From NCBI GenBank assembly GCA_002104895.1, contig MCFG01000017.1:36001-100000 (forward strand): a stretch of 64,000 bases of DNA. The letters run 5' to 3'. The notes below the pieces were generated by a model that had not been told where the DNA came from, did not search any database, and worked only from the letters and a program-made list of their open reading frames with translations. Positions 48,266-60,728 of the stretch are shown here, one piece after another. Position 1 is the stretch's first letter, and every line of letters starts with the position of its first letter. This DNA comes from Anaeromyces robustus (Eukaryota; Neocallimastigomycota; Neocallimastigomycetes; Neocallimastigales; Neocallimastigaceae). A program made the position numbers and the translations under genes.

Positions 48266-50281
48266 ATGAAAACTCTTACTCTTTTCACCACTTTATTAGC
48301 TGTTAGTGCTGCTAAAAAATGTATTGTTAAACCAAGTTCTAGTAATGACAGTGGTATTGAATCAGGTGAAGAATCATCTCTTAACAATTTACCATCTGAC
48401 CCATCTAACCCATCTAACCCATCTGACCCATCTAATTCATCTGACCCATCTAACCCATCAAACACTGACCCAACTAACCCAACTAACCCAGGTGAACAAA
48501 CTAATCATGATATTTTAGTTGAAAAAGCTAGAGCTGAAGGTAAGCTCCCAGCTGACTTCAAATGGGGTGCTGCTACTGCTGCCTACCAAGTTGAAGGTGC
48601 CTGGAATGAAGATGGTCGTGGTGAATCTGTTTGGGATCACTTCACCCACCTTTACCCACACAATGTTGAAGGTGAAGAAGGTAATGAAGATTCCATTAGT
48701 GGTAATGTTGCTTGTGATTCCTACCACAAGTTTGATGAAGATATTGAAATGATGAAAATCATGAAAGCTACTCACTACCGTTTCTCTATCTCTTGGTCTC
48801 GTCTTTTCCCAGACGGTCAAGCTAAGAAGGAAGAAGGTAAATGGAACGTTAACGAAAAGGGTGTTGAATACTACAACAGTGTTATTAACAAGCTTATCGA
48901 AAATAACGTTACTCCATTAGTTACTCTTTACCACTGGGATCTTCCATATGCCCTTCACGAAAAGTATGGTGGTTGGTTAGATTACCACTCACAATACGAT
49001 TTCGCTAACTACGCTGAATTCTGTTTCGAAACTTTCGGTGACCGTGTCAAGAACTGGATCACCATTAACGAACCATGGGTTAACTGTGTTTCTGGTTACC
49101 GTCTTGGTCCAGGTAAGGCTCCATACAGATGTACTGGTGAAGCTCCACGTAAGCTTGCCAACGAAACTGAAGGTCTTGACTTACAAGGTGGTTGTTCTTA
49201 CGAAATTGGTCCATCTCAATACTCTCCAGAATCTGAAGTTCTTGAAGCTAACCGTCCACCACAAAGATTAGAAGATGTCTGGTGTTCTCACAACATTCTT
49301 CTTGCTCACGCTCAAGCCGTTAAGGTTTACCGTGAAAAGTTCCAAAAGGAACAAAATGGTCTTATTGGTATCACTGTTGATGGTGAAGCTCAAATTCCAT
49401 GGATTGAACCAGGTATGTCTGAAGAACAAAAGAAGATTAACGAAGAATACGCTAACTTAGCTGCTGAATTCCGTATTGGTTGGTACTCTGACCCACCAGT
49501 TACTGGTGATTACCCACAATCTGTTAAGGAAAGAATGGGTAAGGACTTACCAGAATTCACTGAAGAACAAAAGGCTATGTTAAAGGGTTCTTCCTCTGAC
49601 TTCTTAGGTTGGAACACTTACACTGCTCACTGGGCTGCTCCAATTGAAGGTCAAACTCCACCAACTCCAGAAGAAGCTAACTTTGAAAACTCTAAGAGAG
49701 ATATGTGGGATGATAACTGTAGAGGTCGTGGTGATGGTTGGACTTGTATTCCACCAACTCTTGGTTCTCAAGCTGGTTCCTCATGGAACACTAAGTACCC
49801 ACCAACCATTCGTGTTGGTCTTAACTGGTTCTCTAAGCGTTATGAAGGTTTAATTAACAATGGTATTATCATTACCGAAAATGGTTGTGCTCAACCAAAT
49901 GCTAAGGTTAGCCGTGCCAATGATGAAGTTACTGCAGAATACTTTAAATCTATTGACCAACCAGAATACGCTGATACTTATGAAGAAGAAATTATTGAAA
50001 ATGAAGACGATAAGAATACTATCATAAGAGATTTATACCGTGTTGACTGGTATCAACAATACCTTGAAAACCTTCGTCTTGCTTTCGTCGAAGATAAGAT
50101 TGATGTCCGTGGTTACATGGCCTGGTCTTTAATTGATAACTTTGAATGGGAAAATGGTTATGAAACTCGTTTCGGTATGTCTTACATTGACTTCAAGAAT
50201 GATCCAGAATTAAAACGTCAACCAAAGGAATCTCTCAAGTTCCTTGGTCAATGGTACGATGAAAACATTATGCAAGAATAA
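48266..50281 (+). CDS. Secreted GH1 beta-glucosidase, copy B
   Basis: Close paralogue of copy A and probably the same reaction. The 671-residue protein has a signal peptide (about 1-16), a linker (about 20-88) and a GH1 domain from about residue 98. Glu269 in TINEPW is the acid/base and Glu538 in ITENG the nucleophile. The linker differs from copy A: it is a tandem array of short Pro/Ser/Asn/Asp units (PSDPSNPSNPSDPSN then TDPTNPTNP). The domain is nearly identical to copy A from residue 98 to about 540, then differs over the next 55 residues (EIIENEDDKNTIIRD), is identical again at LENLRLAFVEDKIDVRGYMA, and differs at the extreme C-terminus. No dockerin or intron is present. Confidence 0.95.
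   Translation: MKTLTLFTTLLAVSAAKKCIVKPSSSNDSGIESGEESSLNNLPSDPSNPSNPSDPSNSSDPSNPSNTDPTNPTNPGEQTNHDILVEKARAEGKLPADFKWGAATAAYQVEGAWNEDGRGESVWDHFTHLYPHNVEGEEGNEDSISGNVACDSYHKFDEDIEMMKIMKATHYRFSISWSRLFPDGQAKKEEGKWNVNEKGVEYYNSVINKLIENNVTPLVTLYHWDLPYALHEKYGGWLDYHSQYDFANYAEFCFETFGDRVKNWITINEPWVNCVSGYRLGPGKAPYRCTGEAPRKLANETEGLDLQGGCSYEIGPSQYSPESEVLEANRPPQRLEDVWCSHNILLAHAQAVKVYREKFQKEQNGLIGITVDGEAQIPWIEPGMSEEQKKINEEYANLAAEFRIGWYSDPPVTGDYPQSVKERMGKDLPEFTEEQKAMLKGSSSDFLGWNTYTAHWAAPIEGQTPPTPEEANFENSKRDMWDDNCRGRGDGWTCIPPTLGSQAGSSWNTKYPPTIRVGLNWFSKRYEGLINNGIIITENGCAQPNAKVSRANDEVTAEYFKSIDQPEYADTYEEEIIENEDDKNTIIRDLYRVDWYQQYLENLRLAFVEDKIDVRGYMAWSLIDNFEWENGYETRFGMSYIDFKNDPELKRQPKESLKFLGQWYDENIMQE
48391..48489 (+). 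repeat. Tandem codon repeat encoding the Pro/Ser/Asn linker of GH1 copy B
   Basis: Repeats of CCATCTAAC and CCATCTGAC (9 bases, three codons) with drift to CCAACTAAC at the end. The equivalent part of copy A has no such array, so the linker expanded, or contracted, after duplication. Confidence 0.8.
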
Positions 50282-51239
50282 ATGATTTGAATTTAATTTT
50301 ATAATTTAATTATAACTATAGAATTTTCAAATCACTAATTAAAATGGTGAAAAAAATAATTATAGATTTAATATATTTAATATTTTAGTATTAATATTAT
50401 ACTAGATAATATAAATATTTAAATAATATAATAATATAATATAATATAATTTACATATAATAATAAATATGTAAAATAAAAAAAATAAAAATATATATAA
50501 AGCTTTGTGTTTAAAATAATAAAAAATAAACAAATAAATAAATAAATAAATAAAATAATAATAAACTTACATAATTATATAAATAATAAATAATAAATAA
50601 TAAATAAATAAAAAAGTATTAATTAATTTTATCATAACAAAATAAATAAAAAAAAAAAAAATGTTCTTAATATTGTACATAATATTTTTTATTCATATTA
50701 TTTCAATTTATTAATAGTAAACAAAGATTTGATTTTTAGATTTTTTTTTTCTTTTTTTTTATTCAATTTTATAAAACAGAATTTTTTTGTTGTTGTTGTT
50801 GTTGTTGTTTATCTATTCTTTAATATCTAAAGCATTAACATAAAATCAATAATATATAATAAATAGTAAAAACTTATGATTCTGTACATATTTTCAATAT
50901 TTTAACGAAACTATTTCGTTTTGGTATCTGTAGAAAAAACTTTTTTTTATTTCAATACGTATTGTTATTTGTTAAAATAAGAAATATTATAGTGAAGATA
51001 ACTTAATTAGCTTTTTTAGATCTTATAAATAAAAATCGTATTATAAGTTTTTTATAATACAATTTTTATTCTTTATAAATACTGACTTGAAAAGATTTTT
51101 GAGCATTTCAAAAGAAGAATCACAGAAAAGAGAGACAAAAAATAATAATTCATTTAATAAATAAATCATCCGATTCATTAATAATATAATAATAATTATA
51201 ATTTCGAATGTAAATCTTATAAGTATCATCTATTAATTA
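50282..51239. other. 3' flank of GH1 copy B and AT-rich spacer
   Basis: The first 230 bases share TATAATTTAATTATAACTAT and AGCTTTGTGTTTAAAA with the 3' flank of copy A. A (GTT)n run of six units lies at about 50791-50809. A 62-codon minus-strand frame at 51041-51229 has mixed composition but no recognisable family; I do not call it. Confidence 0.5.
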
Positions 51240-51344
51240 CTATTTAATTTTTCTTCTTTATCATATTTATATTTAGTTAGTTATTTTTAATTTATATTAA
51301 TTTATTTTAAATAAAAATTAATCCTAGTCTAAAAAAAAAAAAAA
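51240..51344 (+). mobile_element. 5'-truncated LINE 3' end
   Basis: The family 3' end (AAAATTAATCCTAGTCT at 51314-51330, one change from the intact copy) is followed by a 14-base A run. The preceding 70 bases, T-rich with TTTATTTTAAAT, resemble the LINE 3' untranslated region. A heavily truncated insertion is the simplest reading. Confidence 0.6.
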
Positions 51345-54300
51345 GTAGTTATTTTTTGTATAATTATATTATTTTGATTTATACATTATATTTAGAAAAT
51401 TATACAATTTTATATATTGATAGTTATCAAATAATTATTACGATTAAAATGTTATTATTTCATATCAGTTTGATATACCATTCTTTTATTTTATTATTTA
51501 TATTTATAATATCTTCAATTCATGTATTATATATAAAAATTTTCATTATCTTTGTTATATATTATAAACATGATAGTTTATAATTATATTTTTTAAAAAA
51601 AGAATAAATTAACACTATTAAAAAGTAAATATTTATAGAGTTTATATATATATATATATATATATAATTTTATATTATTTAGTTCTATAATTAATTATTT
51701 TTTTAAAACTTTTTATTAAAAATACATGTTTATTTATTTTTTTAATATATTTAAAAAAATTCAAATAATTGAATAATTAAAAATAACATTTAAAATAACT
51801 ATGTTTATAGTATAATACTAAAAAATATCAAATAAGCATTATATATTATATGAGAAAGTTATAATTACAAGGTCTTTTGAAAAGGATTTTGATGATTATG
51901 GGATAATTATTATTAAAATATTGTCAATATAAAAATAGAAGTGTTTTTTAAATATCTAATATTAAAATAGCTTTTTTTTTATTACATTTATATTTAAGTA
52001 ATGGGTTTATCAATTTTTCGTTTAATAAAATGTGTTAATAATTTTTTAACTCTTAAAATTATTACCGATGCCAAAACTAACCTATATATAACATAATAAA
52101 AGTATTTTTAATTATGATTTATTCCAAATATATTATAAACTATTAACTTATATATATTTTCTATATTTAATTGATCTATGAACAAATTTACTAAATAAAA
52201 TTGATTAATATCATACTAATTTACTTGTAGAAATTATTTCCCTGTTTAATTGAATTATATTATATATAAAAAATAATGAAATCCAAATACTTCAGCATTT
52301 CCAAAATTATTTCGAATTTCAAAAATTCTATTTTTTACTATTAATTGTATATAATATTCTTTATCAAAAAAATTATTTAATATTTTATACTTAATAGATT
52401 ATTTTTTATTTTATGTTTTTTTTTTTTTTCTTATTAAATATTAATTATTCTATTTTATTTTTTAATTTTATTTTTTTTTTTTTATCTTTCACATTTTTAT
52501 TCATTTTTACTTAATCTATATTAAAATACAAATATTTATAATTCAATTAATATATAAAAAATTCTTAATTATTATATTTATTATCTCAACAGTCAATTAA
52601 TTGACTACACATTCTAGCATTATATTTTATTACGTTTATTATTGTAAATAATAATAAAAATCAAAAAAATATATATTTAGAAAATAAAAAATATTACTGT
52701 TTGTGAATAAAAACTTTATTAATAAAAGAAATACTTATATTATTATTAAAATATTTAGCATTATATACTATAAAATATTATTTATATATTATTTATTATA
52801 TTCTCATATTTTATATTTTTTGTTATTTTATTAAATATAAAAATTTATAATACTTATATCAGTTTAATTTTTGAACATTTATAAATTATTTTTAATAGTA
52901 AAATAACAACGTTAATAAATATCATAGTAATCCTTTTTTATTTAAAGTAATCTAATCCTGTATTAATTTTTAATTTATTAACCTAACCCTTTATTTATTT
53001 TTCTAAAATAACTTGAATATTGAAAAAGGAGAAATGATATAGTATGTATAGAATATATTATTTAAAAATAAATATGCGGTAAAAAAAATATAATAAATAA
53101 TATAATATAATGTTATTATTTACTATTTAAACTTTTTGTAAAAAAAATTATTTTGTAAAAAAAATTATAATAGACTAATAATATTTAATATTATGATGAA
53201 GATATGTAAATGTTTTTATTATAATCTTGGTATAGAATAGATATAGATTTTATTAATATGTATATTTTTATGGTTATTTTTACAAACAAGACTATTAAAT
53301 TATATTAATAATTTATTATATTATATAATAATAAATGTAATAAACATCTTTTTATCTAGTATTAATGATAATATTTTTTTAAATAAAGCTTATAATAAAA
53401 TAATATTATTATAATTATATTATTTTATTATATGCTTTATTTATAATACTAAAATATTATTATAAAAAAATATTATTAAAATATTTGAAATAAACATAAA
53501 AGCTAACTTTAACTTTTTATTATTATTATTTTACAAAGTAGTATATAAAGTATATAAAAAATTAATTATTCTTCATATTTTTATAAAGTTTTATGTTTGT
53601 AAATCAAAATTTATTTTATTATATGATTTTATATTAGTTTATTGTTATTCTATATTTAATGATTTTCAAATGGCAATATTAAAATATATATTTTACATTT
53701 ATATATATTAATATTGTTATAATAATGTTTTTATATGATTTTATATTTAAAAGCAGAGTTTTCTTAATTTTCTTAATTAACAATACAAAACTTATGGAAA
53801 TTTTTCCGTTATTTTTTATTTTATATGTATTATCCAAATTAATTTATATAAATTATTTTTGTTATGACTCATCCAAAATTAAATTTATATATTATTAATT
53901 CCTAATTAAATATATATTAATTAAATTTTGATATATATATGTAATAGTCTTTTTCTTTTTCTTTTTTTTTTTTTTTTCTTTTTATTTTTTACACAATAAA
54001 GTACTTATTTTTATATTCTTTAATATATAAAAAGCATAAAAGTATTCAGTTATTTATTTAGTTATAAAAACTAATTTAAAAAATTTTTTTATTATTTAAT
54101 TCTAATTTCATATAATAATTTTATATATTTATATCAATAGATTAATAATTATCAGCTTAATTTTTAATTCAAAACCAAATTAAACTAATATATGCCATTT
54201 TTTTTATATTTATTCTTATTTTTTATTATATTTATATTACTAATATATAGCTGAATATATGTAAATTCTAAACATTAAATAATAATATATATATGTTATA

Positions 54301-54450
54301 TTAGTTTTTTATCTATTTACAATTATTTGAATAATAAAAAAATGATACATATTATTATAAATATTGTTATAATAAGATTGCTATAATCATAAAAATATAT
54401 GACTGATATAAAAAATACATAAGATTTAATTGTATAATAATTGTAAATAA

Positions 54451-54525
<75 letters not shown>

Positions 54526-54978
54526 GAGATAATAATAATAATAATTTAGATTTGATTATTTTAAAAATTTTATTTAAAAATTGTAGGACAATTTTATTTA
54601 TTTTAATTTTAAAATATGTAAATAAATAAATAAATAATAATATAATATAATATATTATATAATATAAATAAATAATATATTATTATATATTATATAATAC
54701 AAATAAATAATAAATAAAAATTTTTATATAAATATTGAATAAATAAAAAAAAAACAAAATCAAATTAAAAAATGAGGTTTTATACAAATTAATTTCATTA
54801 TACTTATTTTTAATATATTTTAAAATATTAAAATAAAAAAAATATATATATATATATTTTATAATTATGCAATTCATTGTTAATTGAATGTTTTTTTTAA
54901 CTATTTTTTAAATAAGTGTCATTTTATGTTAAAATAATACAATATCTATTAGAAAAATTATTATAAAGCTTTATATAA
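51345..54978. other. AT-rich gene desert before the HIR3-like gene
   Basis: Low-complexity sequence with stops in all frames. Contains a (TA)n run near 51645-51665 and a (TAAA)n array at about 54448-54525. No coding or RNA gene is evident. Confidence 0.6.
54448..54525 (+). repeat. (TAAA)n array
   Basis: About 19 pure TAAA units. It is the only long tetranucleotide array in the window with TAAA rather than TTTA on the + strand. Confidence 0.92.
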
Positions 54979-55432
54979 ATGGTATATTTTTTTATTAAAT
55001 ATTAATATTTTAATTAATTTAATTAACATTCATTTAAAATGTTACGTATAATAGAATATAAAATAATTAGATTTTTATTAATTAATAATTATGTGATGTT
55101 TATTGAATTATATATATATATATTAGAGATTTATTGCTTTCAATGTTCCCCAAGAAAGGGAACAATTTAAGGAGATAGATACAAAAGATGTTAAAGTTAA
55201 AAAAGCATTTGAAAATTATAATAAGGCTTTAGTATTACAAAATAAAGGTGAATATGATAAAGCAAAAACTATTTATGAAGGTTTAATGAGAATAGATATA
55301 TTTAATGAAGATCTTCAAAAGGTAATTAAAATTTATTATATATATATTTATTTTAAATATTCATTTGTTTTAAAGGTTAAAATATCTATATATATATAAA
55401 CTATAATAATTATTATTGTAATAAAATATGAA

Positions 55433-55470
<38 letters not shown>

Positions 55471-55794
55471 CGTTTTATAAAATATGTTAATTTTAATTAT
55501 TAATTATTAATTATTCATTATTCATTATGTATATTTTTATTTTATTTTAATATTTTATTTTATTTTAATATTTTTTTTTATTTTATATAATTTAAATTTA
55601 AAATTATATTTCAAATGTTCCGTAAAATAAAAAATAAAAATAACAATAAAAATAAATATATGATTATAATATCATAGGTTAAAAATATTCAGTCATCTCC
55701 TATTCATTTGGTTCGTTATGTTGTTTTAAAAAATTATGCAGTTATTTTAGAGAAAGAAAATAATTTAGATGAAGCTATTGACTATTATGAAAAG

Positions 55795-55832
<38 letters not shown>

Positions 55833-58800
55833 GTATATACTATTTTTTTTTTAATTTTAAATTAAAAAATGTATATTTTTTAATTGCTATTATATTTTTA
55901 AATTATCGTATATTACAAATAATGATATTTATATTTTGAATTAATGTTATTAATATATTAATATAATATATAATATATATTGCAAAAGGCACTTTTGATT
56001 GACTCAACGGATACAAATTTATGGTATAAAATTGGTGAATTGTATTATTTAATAAATTATTATGAAAATGCTTATAATGCTTATAAACATGCATTAGATA
56101 ATTCAAATACCAATATTTCATTATGGAAAGCATTAACAGGATTAAGTAATGTAAGTTTTTTTTTATTTATTTCATTTTTTTTTATAATAATAATTTTTTT
56201 ATTATGATGAATTATATATTATAATATATTATATATATTTATATTATATTTTAATAAAAATTTTATGTTTATTTTATAATATATAATTTTTTATTATTAT
56301 ATATTATTATTATTATTTATTTAAATAGGTTTTATATGAAATTGGTGATTTTATTACTTGTTTAAAATATGTTAATCAAGCTTTAGATATCAATTCTAGT
56401 TGGGTTAGAGGGATATGGATAAAATATGATATTTTATGGGAGTTTACACAGAATTTATCATTTAATTCGTATGAAAATTATCATCAATAATTATAATAAT
56501 ATATACATGTATTCATTCAATTAAGTATTATATCTATATTGATATATCATATGATTAATGATCATATATAATATATATATTAGAACATTGCCATTACGAT
56601 GTACCTTTTCAGATATTCAAGATTTTAATAATAAAAAAGAACAATTAAAATTATTATTTTCAAGATACCCAGAAGAAACTAAGAAAAGAAAATCTGAATG
56701 TTTTAGTAAATAATTTTTTTTATTTGATTATTATTATTTTATATATATATATTTATAAATTTCTTTTTTATTATAAATAAATATATATTAATATATATAT
56801 TGTAATATATAATATATATATTTTTATTATAGGTAAACTAATACATTCATGTAATAGTCTTACATATTCACTTGATCAAGATAATTGGAAAGAACTTGGT
56901 GAATTATTATTAAGAGTATATAATGAATTAATAAAGTAATGATTATTATACAGTTATTAATTAAGAAAGAATAATAATTAAATGATTATTATAATAATCA
57001 ATGGATTAATTCTTAATAAAATAATGATTCATTCAATTAATTAATATTATTATCTATCTTAACTAATGAATTAATTAATAATAATAATAATGTAAATTAA
57101 CATTATTAAATAATCATTGTTTTTAATTAGAAAAAAACAAGAAATAGAATCTTGTGTTCTGGCACCTGTAAAAATCAAATGTATATTTACTGATACAATA
57201 ACGAAATCGCCAAGTGATGTTTCAAATAATGAAAGTAATGACGATGCAAAAAATGAATCAAGTGATGAAAATAATAAAAATGATAGGAAACGTAAACGTG
57301 CTTTTATGCCACAAGAGGATAAAATAAGGTTAAAAAAAAATATTAATTAATATAATAAAATTAAACAATTCAAATTATTAATATAATTATATATAATTAT
57401 TGTTTTATTAATACGGTTATTTTATTTTATTTTATTTTATTTTATTTTTTTTTATAATTATTATTTTAATAAATATTTATTAATATAACTTTATAATTAA
57501 TTATTGTTACTATATAGAACATCAAAGAGAGTACGAGAAAAAATAGAACAGGAAACAAAACAGACAGAGGAGAAAGATATTTATTTAAATTTTAAGAAAA
57601 AAATTAATTCTATTATACCTGAAAAATATCATTATGAAATGGGAGGAAAAATATCGAACCCAAAGGAAAGTGAACAAGATTCTTTGGAATTAGATTCTTT
57701 AATTTATCTTGATGAAAATATAAAATCACTAGAATCAAATATTGAATATAAACTTTTGGGATTAAAAATAAGGTATGAATATAAATATAAAAAAATATAA
57801 ATAAATATAAATGAATATAAATTTATTGAATAATAATTATTAAAATGTTTTTTATTTATTTATTTATTATTATTATTTAATTATATATATATATATAATA
57901 TTTCAAAAATTATTATTATTTTTTCTTTATCTTCATCTCTATCTTTATTTTTATTATTCTCATTCTCCTCCTTCTTCTTCTTATTATTTTTAATAGTTCT
58001 AATAATAGTAAATCAGAATTAATAATTACTGATGGAAATAATAGACATTCAAATAGTAATAGAAGTAGTAGAAATAAATCTGAAAAAAATAATGATAATA
58101 ATAAAAATAATGAAGATAATAGCAATAGTAATGATGGTGTAAAGGAAAATGAAGAGAAAGAATTAAATGATGATAATAATAATAGTAATCATAATATTAA
58201 TTTTGACAATCAAAAAAATGATGATAAAAGTATTAAACATGATGTACTGAAGGATGATCCCAAAGTCAATAGTATTAAAATTAAAAAAGATATTGATATT
58301 TTTATTGATAAATTAAATAAGTCTAATCAGAATATATTAAATTTACTATTACAATTTGCTACTTATTTTATTGTTGAGAATAAAAATAATGTTGATGATG
58401 AAGATGAAGATTGCATAAAGAGAAATTGGTTAAATTGGGAATGGCCGGAAGATATGAATAAATGTATTTTTACAATATGGAAAATTTTAGAAAAGCATGG
58501 TGCAGGATCTTCTTTATTTAAAATATATTTTAATGAAGAATATCAAAATGATACCAATCGTATTTGGATTATGGAATTATTTATATCTGTATCTGAATTA
58601 TTTTTTGATAATTTTATTATAAATAACCAAAAAAATGAAAATATATTAATTAGTTCATTTAATTCAACTGATTTAGATTCTATAGAATTTCAATTATTTA
58701 ATAAATGGTGGTCTATCTTAAACGAATATGTTTATTTTCATTCTGTTTTTAATATTGAAATGAACGTTCGATTTCTTTGGTTAAAATATCAATATGAATA

Positions 58801-60553
58801 TTTTATTGGTAATATTGAGGAAGCAAAATATTATTTAAATTTGTTATTAAAAGAAGATTTTAAAGAAATTAATTATAAAAATTCAAAATATATAAAGAAG
58901 CTTACACCATCTATTGTAAAATTACATATTTGTATGATTCATGCTTCCGAATATATAAATGAAACAGAATATATGTACTCTTCGAAAAATTATCAAGAAA
59001 TCATTAAACGTTTAAGATTTTTATTTAATGAATTTTTTGAAAGTAACAGTTATAATATTTCACAACAATTTCATAATATGTTAGATAATATAAATAAAAA
59101 TGAAGAGATTCCATTATCACCTGAAAATGAACTATATCATTCTATTCTTTTAGAATATATTAATAAATGTACAATTACTGTTCGTATGAATCTTTTAGAA
59201 CTTTTAATTAAATCGTATAAAGAATTAAATCAATCAGAAGATATGTTTATATGTTTTATATATTTGTTAATTGATGTTACGAGAAATGCTCATCATATTG
59301 AAAATAAAACTATATTATTAAAATTTAGTTATATATTTTCAAATTTGGTTAAATTAACTTCTGAATTACCAATAATTTTTATAGAAAATTTAAGTAAGGA
59401 AAGAGAAAAAATATTTTATTTATTTATTTCTTTAATTTTTTTGTATAGTCGTATTGGTCTCTTTTTCTTCGAACATTCACAAGAAATTTATCAACATTTT
59501 AAGATGTTTATGAAAGAAGATGTTTCTATTGAAAAAAAAATTAATACATTTATAGTAGATATTTGGATTTTGTTTATTCATGTGATTAATTATTTAAAAG
59601 ATAAAAGAATTTCTTATGAAAAAGAAAAAATTTTAAAAAAAGTATTATCATCAAGTATCAATATTCAAAATTGTACTGATAATAAGCATTTAAATAGTCC
59701 TAATGATATTATAAATCCTAACCATACTAATATTCATATCAATAATATTAATAATCAAATTAATGGTGAAATAAATTTATTTGATGAGCCCTTACCAATG
59801 AGTATTGATGATGATAATGAAATTAAAAATAATAATGATACAAACAAGGATGACGATGATAAGATTGATGAAAATAAAAATGATATTAATAATAAAAAAG
59901 TATTAAATAATAATAAATCTAATAATATTGATGATCCAAGCTCAGATAAAGAAAATAATAAAGATAATGATAAGAATATTATAATAAATAATGAAAATGA
60001 AGATAATAATAATAATAATAATAAAGATACATCACATAATAGTAATGGTAGTAATAAAAAGAGTTCAACTAGTTCTCATTATAAAAGAAGTTCTAACAAT
60101 AAAAAAGAAGATAAATATTATGATGAAAATATAAGTTTTGAAGATAAAGCTGATAATATTGTTACAGATATATTAATATATATTCATCAAGAATTAGGTG
60201 ATTTTCATATTTGTAATTTTAGTGAAGGTCGATTTTTAAAATTATGTATTGATCATCTAAAAACACTTGATAAAGAAAATGATGATAATATGCTTAGTAT
60301 TTATTTATGCTATTATTGTCTTTATCATATTGATGGGATGTATGAAGTTGAAGATCATGAAACAGAAGAACTTGAATTAGATATTGAAACTATTTTAGAT
60401 TATACAAAGTTTCTAGGTGATGATATCATAACTAATTTTTCATCATTAACCAATAAGCAACGTCAATTAGCTTTAGATTCTTTAGATTATTTGATGGAAT
60501 CTATTGAAAAATTTGAACCTAATATAGGTAAAAAATAATAATTTATTAAAGAT

Positions 60554-60585
<32 letters not shown>

Positions 60586-60601
60586 TATATATTATTTATG
60601 A

Positions 60602-60659
<58 letters not shown>

Positions 60660-60691
60660 AAAATAATCAATAACCATTAATTAATTATTAT

Positions 60692-60728
<37 letters not shown>

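Noticed and set aside
51041-51229. 62-codon minus-strand frame
   Set aside because: Composition is partly coding-like but there is no family, splice context or conservation to support it.
55980-56207. 75-codon stand-alone TPR protein
   Set aside because: It is one exon of the HIR3-like gene with flanking AG and GTAAGT sites, read into the intron.
58454-60538. A separate 694-residue gene starting at 58454
   Set aside because: The frame continues upstream in phase to a splice acceptor at 57996, and a donor at 60528 removes the stop; it is an internal exon of the HIR3-like gene.
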